Source of the DNA: Bacteroidetes bacterium 43-16
GTDB lineage: Bacteria > Bacteroidota > Bacteroidia > Chitinophagales > Chitinophagaceae
NCBI GenBank assembly: GCA_001897525.1
Contig: MKTB01000017.1
Span: 310,001 to 374,000 of the forward strand
Reading direction: 5' to 3'
DNA length: 64,000 bases
Below, one piece after another: positions 8,869 to 17,191 of the stretch. How positions within the stretch are numbered: position 1 is the stretch's first letter; each line of letters opens with the position of its first letter. The position numbers and the translations under genes were made by a program. Under the pieces are notes generated by a model that saw nothing but the letters and a program-made list of their open reading frames with translations, was not told the DNA's origin and searched no databases.

Positions 8869-9795
8869 TCAATAAGTATGTACAATAAAACCGAGCAAAC
8901 CCTTGAATAACATCATACCATCAATGATGAATAAATAAAACAATAAGGATTGCCTTCTCTTTAAAAGCCGGGGAAGTGCCAATAAAAATAAAAAAGGTAT
9001 AAATGATAATGCTTTCCACCCGATATTCAGATCATCTACGATGAACAGGTCGGCCAGGTGCACAAAAAATAATACAACACATAAGGGTATGATCGTTCTT
9101 TTTAAGGTTTTTTTGAAGCCCAGCTTGGTAGGGATGGTGGCTAATCCATTAGTCGCGTCCAGTACATAATCTTTAATGTCAAAAACGATACTCAGGACAA
9201 GTACAAAAAGAAAATTCTCGACAAAAAGCAAAAGGAAAGGCAGCCACTTATCCGCATCGAGCTCGTGACCTGCAATGGGCAGAGCTGTGGTCATACCCGC
9301 CCATACCCAGGCGATGATCACATTTTTCCCGGCACGCACATTCCTGCCGGAAAATTTTCCGGCACCTATATAGCACAATCCGGCCAGGAGGGTAATGATG
9401 AGCAGGGTATAGTCCCTTGCCGACCAGCTTATGGGGACAGGATGGATAAAGAGTTCATAGCTTAAAAAACAGAGAGCAACAGCATTGAAGAGTTGCAGCC
9501 ATTTTAGTTTTTTATAATTTATATAATACCATAAATTCCGCTGGTAGTAAAATTGCTGCTTAGACAGGCTGCCATCAAAGCCAAGGTGGGCAAAGCGGTA
9601 GGCATGGGTATAAAAAGTGATCACTGAAATCAGCAAGAGTAACAGCAGGGCATAATCTATCCCTACATCTAATGTACTATAGGTCTCCAATGCCATGCCC
9701 ACAGCACAAAAACCATAGAAATAGTTACCGAAAAATAAGAATTTCAGTGCTTTGCGCTCCAAGATAAATGCCCTGATCTTACTAAAATCAAACAC
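8869..9795 (-). CDS. UbiA prenyltransferase-like polytopic membrane protein
   Basis: 308 aa polytopic; VFDIKDYVLDATNGLATIPTKLGFKKT resembles the second Asp-rich motif of the UbiA superfamily. Confidence 0.6.
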   Translation of the reverse strand: MFDFSKIRAFILERKALKFLFFGNYFYGFCAVGMALETYSTLDVGIDYALLLLLLISVITFYTHAYRFAHLGFDGSLSKQQFYYQRNLWYYINYKKLKWLQLFNAVALCFLSYELFIHPVPISWSARDYTLLIITLLAGLCYIGAGKFSGRNVRAGKNVIIAWVWAGMTTALPIAGHELDADKWLPFLLLFVENFLFVLVLSIVFDIKDYVLDATNGLATIPTKLGFKKTLKRTIIPLCVVLFFVHLADLFIVDDLNIGWKALSFIPFLFLLALPRLLKRRQSLLFYLFIIDGMMLFKGLLGFIVHTY

Positions 9796-9884
9796 CGGTT
9801 CAATAAAATTTTACAGCAATTTAAGTGGATTTCGATTAACTTCGCCCCGACAATCGAGATTTGTTTTTTAATTTCTTAAAAATA

Positions 9885-9916
9885 TTTTGATTTTAAAAAA
9901 AGAACTCATATCTTTG
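9885..9916 (+). promoter_or_regulatory. Bacteroidota-type promoter for rpsT
   Basis: TTTTG (9885-9889), 19-nt spacer, TATCTTTG (9909-9916): matches the TTTG/TAnnTTTG -33/-7 consensus. Confidence 0.75.
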
Positions 9917-9944
9917 CACTCCAAATTTATAATTACATTTTCTA

Positions 9945-10199
9945 ATGGCAAATCATAAAGCAACCCGTAAAGACGTAAGACAAGCAGCGAAGCGTCGTGA
10001 CCGTAACAGATACTATGGCAAAACTACACGTAACGCCATTCGTAACTTATTAGCAACTTCTGAAAAAGAAGTGGCTACAGAAAAACTTCCTAAAGTTATT
10101 TCTATGATCGATAAGTTAGCGAAACGTAACGTTATTCACAAAAACAAAGCTAACAATTTAAAATCTAAATTGAGCAGAAAGATAAGCACAATCGCTTAA
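9945..10199 (+). CDS. rpsT: 30S ribosomal protein S20 (bS20)
   Basis: [36 protein letters not shown]...[26 protein letters not shown]. Confidence 0.96.
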   Translation: MANHKATRKDVRQAAKRRDRNRYYGKTTRNAIRNLLATSEKEVATEKLPKVISMIDKLAKRNVIHKNKANNLKSKLSRKISTIA

Positions 10200-10222
10200 T
10201 TCTCATTCAATCTGAATATTTT

Positions 10223-10260
10223 TGGAGCCCGTACTATCCGTACCGGGCTTTATTTATTTT
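10223..10260 (+). terminator. Intrinsic terminator after rpsT
   Basis: AGCCCG-TAC...GTACCGGGCT (one bulge) followed by a T-rich tract. Confidence 0.7.
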
Positions 10261-10276
10261 TGTAAAATAATGTTTT

Positions 10277-11590
10277 TTGTTTAATATTAGGGTGCTAAAC
10301 ACACCCATTGAATTTATATTGAACGAGAAACTCCTACAGTTCATCTGGCAATTTGCGCTTTTTCAAGCCGTCGGTCTCCAACTTAAAGACGGCAGGGGGC
10401 TTACTATAATCAACCGTGGAACATTAAACAGGAATGCCGGGCCCGATTTCAGCAATGCAAAGATTCGTATACAAAATACGATCTGGGCAGGTAATATTGA
10501 ATTACACGTCAAAGAGTCTGATTGGAAAAAGCATAAGCACCACGAGGAGCCTGCCTATCAAAATATCATTCTCCATGTAGTTTATACCTCAGACCTCAGC
10601 GAGGATGCCGGTAATTTCCCGGTACTGGAGCTCAAGCCTTATATAAGTGTAGCATTGATGGACTATTACACGACCTTAATGCAGTCTCCGGTAAGTATTC
10701 CCTGTGCGCCACATTTACAAAATATTCCAGACCTGGTCTGGCAGAGCTGGCTGCAAAGAATGCTTTTAGAAAAATGGGAATTGAAATTTACCCGCTGGCA
10801 GGAAATACTCCGGCAGGCACAGGGTAACTGGTCTCAATTGTTTTACCAGGTCTTCACCCGGAATTTCGGTAGTAAAGTAAATGATGATGCTTTTGAAGAG
10901 CTGGCCAAAGTAAGCCCGCTTGCTGTACTTGCCAAGCATAAGGATAACCTGACCCATATAGAAGCCTTATTATTCGGGCAGGCAGGAATGATCCCTCAAC
11001 AACCACAAAATCCCTATGAGATAGAACTGAGTATTCATTATGCATTCTTTAAGCAGAAATACGGGCTGCAAGCCATGCAGGCAAGGCAATGGAAATTCCT
11101 GAGGATGAGGCCTGCCGGTTTCCCAAGTATCCGGATAGCACAACTGGCCATGATCCTTTATAAAAGTGAACAGCTTTTTGCAAGCCTCTTAAACGTGCAG
11201 CAACCGGATGACATCAGGCATTTATTCGAACTGGGAGTCAGTCAGTATTGGGAAACACACTATACGTTTCAAAAAGAGTCTAAAGTAAAGTCCCAAAAAC
11301 ACCTGGGGCATGCTATGCAAGCCCTTATCTGGATCAATACCATCGTTCCTATGCAGTATTTTTATGGCTTAAACCAGGAAGGCCTTAACAAGTTACAGGA
11401 TACTATCACAAAATTGCAACAGACAGCACAGGAAGATAATTCGGTGATAAAGACTTGGCGGCAATCGGGCATCAAGCCAGGCAGTGCATGGGACACACAA
11501 GCTTTGCTGCACCTGTTCCGTCAATACTGTACGGCTAAAAAATGCCTGGAATGCAGCATCGGTCTTTGGTTTCTGAAAACTTGCAGGTAG
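10277..11590 (+). CDS. DUF2851 family protein
   Basis: 437 aa; GRGLTIINRGTLNRNAGPDFSNAKIRIQNTIWAGNIELHVKESDWKKHKH is characteristic of DUF2851. Confidence 0.85.
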   Translation: MFNIRVLNTPIEFILNEKLLQFIWQFALFQAVGLQLKDGRGLTIINRGTLNRNAGPDFSNAKIRIQNTIWAGNIELHVKESDWKKHKHHEEPAYQNIILHVVYTSDLSEDAGNFPVLELKPYISVALMDYYTTLMQSPVSIPCAPHLQNIPDLVWQSWLQRMLLEKWELKFTRWQEILRQAQGNWSQLFYQVFTRNFGSKVNDDAFEELAKVSPLAVLAKHKDNLTHIEALLFGQAGMIPQQPQNPYEIELSIHYAFFKQKYGLQAMQARQWKFLRMRPAGFPSIRIAQLAMILYKSEQLFASLLNVQQPDDIRHLFELGVSQYWETHYTFQKESKVKSQKHLGHAMQALIWINTIVPMQYFYGLNQEGLNKLQDTITKLQQTAQEDNSVIKTWRQSGIKPGSAWDTQALLHLFRQYCTAKKCLECSIGLWFLKTCR

Positions 11591-11737
11591 CGTAGTAATG
11601 TTTGTCAACAATGAATAGTTTCTGATTCCTGAGATATGTTAATCTCCGGCTAAACCATAAATTCTGCTAAGATTCAATGCTACATAGAAGTCTTGTATTA
11701 TATCTGATATATTGAACTTTAAAATTGATCAAGAAAG

Positions 11738-12376
11738 ATGAAAAAATTAATATTGACTTTAAGTGCAGGACTATTGGTACTGTCTACCCATGCACAGCAG
11801 GGATCATGGTATGTCGGCGGCAATGCCGGTTATTCCGTCATGGAGCAAAAGACTGGTAATAATGGGATCATTTCAAGAGGTCCTAAAACTTCATCCTGGT
11901 CCTTTTCGCCGGAGTTGGGTACTTTCTTAAGCGACAACTTCCAGTTGGGTGCCGCGCTCACCTTTGCCGGCACAAAATATGAAACACAGAATGCCGGAAG
12001 TTATGTGAACAAATCAAATATGACCGGTGGTACGATCTATGGCCGTTATTTTTTCGGTGAGGGTATATTCCGCCCTTTTGTGGGCATCAATGTGACCGTA
12101 TTACCTGGTTTAGGTACCCAGTCTGATTCCTCGAATACTGTAATAACTAAAATCAAAACAATGGATCTTGGTGCTAACCTGAACGCTGGTTTTGCATTGG
12201 CCTTAAGCTCCAGGGTGACGGCAGTAGGCTCTTTCGGGGCCGTAGGTTATTCAAAAAGTACTTCCCAGGAAGAGGGCTCAGCGGTGAAATCCATACAGGA
12301 GTCTTTTGGCTTTAGTAATGCCGGTACTTTAGGGCAAAGGTTTAATGTAGGTATTTATTACACGTTTTTAAAATAA
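11738..12376 (+). CDS. Outer-membrane beta-barrel protein
   Basis: Signal peptide (MKKLILTLSAGLLVLSTHAQQ), alternating beta strands, terminal aromatic GQRFNVGIYYTFLK. Confidence 0.8.
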   Translation: MKKLILTLSAGLLVLSTHAQQGSWYVGGNAGYSVMEQKTGNNGIISRGPKTSSWSFSPELGTFLSDNFQLGAALTFAGTKYETQNAGSYVNKSNMTGGTIYGRYFFGEGIFRPFVGINVTVLPGLGTQSDSSNTVITKIKTMDLGANLNAGFALALSSRVTAVGSFGAVGYSKSTSQEEGSAVKSIQESFGFSNAGTLGQRFNVGIYYTFLK

Positions 12377-12384
12377 TAGCATCA

Positions 12385-12439
12385 CTTAATATAAAACGAA
12401 GCCGGCAAACAATGTTTACCGGCTTCGTTTTATATTAAG
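12385..12439. terminator. Long symmetric hairpin, bidirectional terminator
   Basis: CTTAATATAAAACGAAGCCGG (12385-12405) and CCGGCTTCGTTTTATATTAAG (12419-12439): perfect 21-bp stem, with a further inner AAAC/GTTT pair. Confidence 0.9.
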
Positions 12440-12458
12440 CTATTAAATTGTGCCAGGA

Positions 12459-13013
12459 TCAAAGTTTAATGAATGCCCTGAAGCCCCGTGCAGCATAATA
12501 AGAGGAGGCCCCGTTATGGTACAGGAAAACGGTATCATACCTCCGGTCGCAGAATAAAGCTCCGTCCAGGTCGCGAATCTTTGCCGGTGTCTTTATCCAG
12601 CTGGATGTTTTCAGATCAAATTTTCCCAATTCCTGTAGTGCTCTATACTGGGCCTCATCTAAAATGTCTACGCCCATCACTCTGGCCATGCCTAAAGCAC
12701 TGTCTGCAGGTTTATGTTCTTTGCGTGCGTCGAGGGCATCCTGGTCATAACAGGTACTTCTCCTGCCTTTAGGGCTTTCTGCCGAGCAGTCGCAAAAAAC
12801 AGTTGCATCCTGTAGTATTACCACATCGGGTTCTCCACCAGACAGTTCCATTTCATTTACCGACCATAAGGTTGCCGGGGTTTTTCTCAGTTTTTCTTCA
12901 ATAGCTTCCCAGGCAATGCCTTTATGGCGCGCAGCATGAGCGGCAAAGCGTTTTTTCAATAGCTCCAATAGTGCCTCGGTGGCTGCCACATCTATCTTTT
13001 TTGATTTAGCCAT
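12459..13013 (-). CDS. DUF4256-like protein
   Basis: 184 aa; LEKRF-type N-terminus and WSVNEMELSGGEPDVV...FCDCSAESPKGRRSTCYDQDALDARKEHKP resemble DUF4256. Confidence 0.65.
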   Translation of the reverse strand: MAKSKKIDVAATEALLELLKKRFAAHAARHKGIAWEAIEEKLRKTPATLWSVNEMELSGGEPDVVILQDATVFCDCSAESPKGRRSTCYDQDALDARKEHKPADSALGMARVMGVDILDEAQYRALQELGKFDLKTSSWIKTPAKIRDLDGALFCDRRYDTVFLYHNGASSYYAARGFRAFIKL

Positions 13014-13121
13014 GTGTTATTCAATTGATCGGTCAAACTGTAATGATGAACAGGAACTTTAATGGGCTTGTTTTTAGCGACGTGTATGTAAATGTCTCAC
13101 CAGAAGTCAAAGTGGAAAACC

Positions 13122-13535
13122 TTATAGTTTATTGGTGTTGACCAGCTTTCTTAACTCTATCAGGATCTCGTCTTTTTCTTTCAACATACGCTCATATAAA
13201 TCAATTTTTTCCTGGTGCAAGCGTAGAATAGCTTCTACCGGGTTAAAGATCGGGTTATGATTCTGCTGATAGCCAATTGAACCGACTTCAAATGTATTGG
13301 CAATAATATTGACCGCCTGTTCTTCGTCAAAATTCTTGATCGCCGTTTCCGGTATTTTGAGTGCTTTGGCAACCATATATAATACTTCAGGCTCTAATAC
13401 CTCTTTCTGTTCCAGTAAAGAGATCTTCTTTTGTGTCCAGTTTTCTCCCAATTCATAGGCTAAGGCATCTTGCTTTATGCCTAACATTTCTCTGAAACGT
13501 TTTACATTATGCCCTTCATGTACCCTTGATTCCAT
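13122..13535 (-). CDS. XRE-type helix-turn-helix regulator with C-terminal coiled-coil
   Basis: GHNVKRFREMLGIKQDALAYELGENWTQKKISLLEQKEVLEPEVLYMVAKALKIP. Confidence 0.8.
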   Translation of the reverse strand: MESRVHEGHNVKRFREMLGIKQDALAYELGENWTQKKISLLEQKEVLEPEVLYMVAKALKIPETAIKNFDEEQAVNIIANTFEVGSIGYQQNHNPIFNPVEAILRLHQEKIDLYERMLKEKDEILIELRKLVNTNKL

Positions 13536-13689
13536 AGTATTGTATTTTTAGTCATTAAAATTAAGTTCTTTTTTAAAAATAGCCTCAGCAAATTTAAATA
13601 TTTACAACATAAATTATATGTTTATACTGCCTTAATATGATGTGTGCAGATTACAGATATGCTGTAATTGCTGTATTTTTGAGTGGTAT

Positions 13690-14265
13690 ATGACAGCAAT
13701 GAAGGCAGACAAAAAGAAAGTATTGATCATCAATGGCAGTGCTAGTGAGCATTCTTCTACTCAAAAGCTGATCGATCAACTTGGGGAATGGACAAGCGGT
13801 CTTTTTACGCTTACCTTTTGTGATGCCTTAAGCAACCTGCCTCATTTTAACCCTGAGCTTTCTATTGCCGGTACGCCTGGATCTATAGTGCAATTCAGGC
13901 AACAGATCCAGGAGGCCGATGGTGTTATCATCTGCACTCCGGAATATATATTCAGTATCCCGGCCGGACTGAAGAACGCGCTTGAATGGTGTGTGGCTGC
14001 ACCTATCTTTTCAGGCAAAGTCCTGGGTATCATTACAGCTTCGGCCAATGGTGCAAAAGGACACGAGGAGCTGCAACTTATAATGCAGACACTTATGGCT
14101 GATTTCAATGCGGCTACTACCTTATTGATCCCCGGTATAAAAGGAAAGATCAATGAGCAGGGACAGATTACCGATGCTGTAACAAATACCAGGCTGGAGC
14201 AGTTTTTAGCTGCGTTCAAGCTATTACTTAGCAATACTCCCGTAGCAGAAGAGCCGTATAGCTAA
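13690..14265 (+). CDS. NADPH-dependent FMN reductase family protein
   Basis: KKVLIINGSASEHSSTQKLI...ADGVIICTPEYIFSIPAGLKNALEWC. Start taken as MTAMKADKKK; track ORF begins at 13642. Confidence 0.85.
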   Translation: MTAMKADKKKVLIINGSASEHSSTQKLIDQLGEWTSGLFTLTFCDALSNLPHFNPELSIAGTPGSIVQFRQQIQEADGVIICTPEYIFSIPAGLKNALEWCVAAPIFSGKVLGIITASANGAKGHEELQLIMQTLMADFNAATTLLIPGIKGKINEQGQITDAVTNTRLEQFLAAFKLLLSNTPVAEEPYS

Positions 14266-14286
14266 ACTTCAATCGCTCCTAAAAGG

Positions 14287-14319
14287 AATCCCTGTAAAAC
14301 AGTACGTGTTACAGGGATT
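14287..14319. terminator. Bidirectional intrinsic terminator
   Basis: AATCCCTGTAA...TTACAGGGATT, 11-bp stem between convergent genes. Confidence 0.8.
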
Positions 14320-14339
14320 TTTACATTAAGTCAATCCAT

Positions 14340-14978
14340 TCATTCCGCCAGACCCAGCCTTAGTGCTATCGCGACCAACTCTGCCGTATTACGGGCATAG
14401 AGTTTTTTGATCAGGGCCAGGCGATGCGTTTCGGCTGTGCGTGTGCTGATGGACAGCTGATCGCCGATCTCCTGTGTGGTAGAGCCCTGTACAATCAGTT
14501 GTAGGACCTCATCTTCACGCTTGGTAAGTGCATAAGGCTTTTGAGGTGTGCTCTTTTGTGGTTTAAGCATACTTTGCAGTAAATGCTCCTTCAGTTGCGG
14601 TTCGAGAAACTCCCGGTTGGCTATGGCATGCTCTATCGCGGTGATGATGGTGGCTTTATCTGCACCTTTGAGCAGGTAACCGATGCAGCCATTGTGGAGC
14701 ATACTTTTGACGACAGCGGGCGCATCCAGGCTGCTGAGCGCAATGATCTTTATCGCAGGATATTGTTTCAGCACAGCAAGGGCCAATTCATTGCCCATGA
14801 TATCGGGCAGCATGATGTCCATGAGCAATACATCCGGCTGATGGCTGTGCAGGCCTTCCAATAGTGCTTTGCCACTGGCATAGGTAGCAGAGATATGTAT
14901 ATTTTCCTGGTCGGAGAGCATCATCATCAGGCCGTTCAGGGCAATCGGATGATCATCGACTATAGCTATTTGTATCAT
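14340..14978 (-). CDS. LuxR/NarL-type response regulator
   Basis: MIQIAIVDDHPIALNGLMMMLSDQ, DVLLMDIMLPDIMG, LTKREDEVLQLIVQGSTTQEIGDQLSISTRTAETHRLALIKKLYARN. Track start 15041 lies deep in the kinase gene; 14978 preferred. Confidence 0.93.
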   Translation of the reverse strand: MIQIAIVDDHPIALNGLMMMLSDQENIHISATYASGKALLEGLHSHQPDVLLMDIMLPDIMGNELALAVLKQYPAIKIIALSSLDAPAVVKSMLHNGCIGYLLKGADKATIITAIEHAIANREFLEPQLKEHLLQSMLKPQKSTPQKPYALTKREDEVLQLIVQGSTTQEIGDQLSISTRTAETHRLALIKKLYARNTAELVAIALRLGLAE

Positions 14979-17007
14979 GATGTGCTTGCTTAAAATTACC
15001 TTCAAATTCAATGGAAACAGAAGTGCCCTTACCTTTTTCACTATAAACGTCCATGTTACCGTTCAGTACCTGCAGCCTGTTTGCAATACTGTACATGCCC
15101 AGCCCCCCGGAAGGTGCCCTGGTGTCAAAACCGGTACCATTATCTTCTACTGTAAGCGAAAATTGTGTATCTGACAGCAAGGCAAGCTGTACCAGTATTT
15201 CGGTAGCCCCGCTGTGCTTGATGGCGTTCTGCAACAGCTCTTGTACGATGCGGTAAACATGTAGTTCAAATTCTTTGCTGAGCAGGTTGATGTTGCCTAC
15301 TTTTTGAAATTCTACTGCAATATCCGTGTTTTTCCTGACGATGGTGCAAAAGTAAGTGATCGCAGCATCGAGCCCGCCCTGCAGGAGCATATCGGGCATA
15401 AGGTTGTGGGCTGTATGCCGGAGGTCCCGGGTTGCATCTTCCATCTGGTCTACGATCTGCCGGTAGTAATCGGAATGAAAAAAAGTAGCGGCATCTGCGG
15501 TCTCGTAGATCCCGGGCATACTTTTCATCTTCATTTTAATGGTGGCAAACTGTACCATGATGCCATCATGGATCTCCCTGGCCAGGCGGCTGCGTTCTTT
15601 TTCTTCCCCCTTGATCATTGCCTGCAGGGCTTTGATCTCTTCTTCCTGCTTGAGCTTGTCCAGTTCATTTTTATGGATGCGCTGCTTATTGCGCACATTG
15701 GTATAGATATTCCAGAATACAACCAAGGCTACCATGATCCCGGCGCAGGAAAGTATCAGCAGGAGGTTGAAGCGATACCTGGAGCGGTCCAGTTGTAAGC
15801 GCTGGCCGGCGCTGGCTTGCTCATTTTCTTTGGCTTTTAATTCTGATTCCAGGGCATAAAGGGCCAGGCGTTTGTCTTTCAGCTTCATGGAATCGAGTAG
15901 TTTCAGGCTCTCCTGTTCCCAGGTGTAAGCTTGCTTATAATTACCGGAGGCAGAGGCAATATTAGCCAAAGTGCGGTAGGCTGCTGCCGTATTTTCCATG
16001 TCTATATTACCCTGGTTCTTTGAGGTGCGCACGACCTCTTCCAATACAGATTGTGCCTGGCGATAATCTTTCTGGTCAAATAATAAAATACCTAAACGTG
16101 TACTGCTGCTGATGAGATTGGCATAGTTCTGGCTTTGCCGGGCTATCTTAATGGCTGTTCTGAAGTAAGTCTCTGCCGCGGCCGCTTGCCCTGCTGCTGC
16201 TTTCAACTGTCCGAGCCCCATCTGGGTGATCGAATTCTGCGGCATCAGTTCTTCGGCCTTTTTAAGGTAGAGAGCGGCGGAGTCGAACTTTTTTTGCTCA
16301 ATATAGATCATGCCGATATTGGAATAGATCATGCCGGCATCCGGGTCCAGACGGCTCCTGTTTTCCCGGAAGGCAATATTAACCTGTAATGATTTATGGA
16401 GATAGTAAAGGGTTTTATCATAATTACCTACACCAGCCCAGAGCAGGCCGATATTATTGTACACACCCCCCATGTTGAGTACATCACTTAATGTCACGGG
16501 TGTATAGTTACGGATCAGTTGCTCTGCTTTGGATATGTAAAAATACATGGAGTCAAAGCGGGAGAGGTTGTAATAGGGAGCGCTGACACAATTATAAAAC
16601 ATGGCCAGCAGTGCTTTGTTGGTAAAAGCCTTTTCTGCATAGGGGCTGGCCTGCCTGTAGTAAGCAACAGAACGGGCATGTTCTCCTCTTACATTACTGA
16701 TGCGCCCCATATTGGATAATGCAGCGGCTATACCCCGGTTATAGGCCAGGGACTCGCTGTAGTACAGGATCTCGCCAAGTAGTTCCTGTGCACTGTCCGG
16801 CTTATGCAGGGTGAGTACACTGGCATAGTTGAGCAGGCTGTCTATCCTGGCGGTATCTGCATAGCGGGGTGGGGTGGTAACCGACCGTTCGGGATGAAGG
16901 GCTATACTGCTCCGATGTGGTGCAACCTGCCTGTTCTGCTGACCGGACAAGGTAGTGGTGCAGCAGATGGATAGTAACAGGAAAACAACACAGGAAAGCA
17001 AATGCAT
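14953..17007 (-). CDS. TPR-containing sensor histidine kinase (HisKA_3 type)
   Basis: TPR repeats, TM helix (FNLLLILSCAGIMVALVVFW), ERSRLAREIHDGIMVQFATIKMKM (HisKA_3 H-box), ATPase motif DNGTGFDTRAPSGGLGMYSI. Confidence 0.93.
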   Translation of the reverse strand: MHLLSCVVFLLLSICCTTTLSGQQNRQVAPHRSSIALHPERSVTTPPRYADTARIDSLLNYASVLTLHKPDSAQELLGEILYYSESLAYNRGIAAALSNMGRISNVRGEHARSVAYYRQASPYAEKAFTNKALLAMFYNCVSAPYYNLSRFDSMYFYISKAEQLIRNYTPVTLSDVLNMGGVYNNIGLLWAGVGNYDKTLYYLHKSLQVNIAFRENRSRLDPDAGMIYSNIGMIYIEQKKFDSAALYLKKAEELMPQNSITQMGLGQLKAAAGQAAAAETYFRTAIKIARQSQNYANLISSSTRLGILLFDQKDYRQAQSVLEEVVRTSKNQGNIDMENTAAAYRTLANIASASGNYKQAYTWEQESLKLLDSMKLKDKRLALYALESELKAKENEQASAGQRLQLDRSRYRFNLLLILSCAGIMVALVVFWNIYTNVRNKQRIHKNELDKLKQEEEIKALQAMIKGEEKERSRLAREIHDGIMVQFATIKMKMKSMPGIYETADAATFFHSDYYRQIVDQMEDATRDLRHTAHNLMPDMLLQGGLDAAITYFCTIVRKNTDIAVEFQKVGNINLLSKEFELHVYRIVQELLQNAIKHSGATEILVQLALLSDTQFSLTVEDNGTGFDTRAPSGGLGMYSIANRLQVLNGNMDVYSEKGKGTSVSIEFEGNFKQAHHDTNSYSR

Positions 17008-17191
17008 GGTTAAATGTAAGTAAAAACTTGTGTTTAAAATATACGGGAAAATACGGAGTTCTAAAAATAGCGTATTATCACTTATTGTGGCGGCAGTGGC
17101 GGTAGATTATCTTTACCTCAGCAATAAACAAATAGTATCTCCCTGTGATTGATGCAATTTGTATGTTTTTTAAACCAAAAAATCAAGGAAA

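Noticed and set aside
15304-15798. Plus-strand 164-aa ORF within the histidine kinase gene
   Set aside because: Antisense to conserved kinase-domain codons; no independent support.
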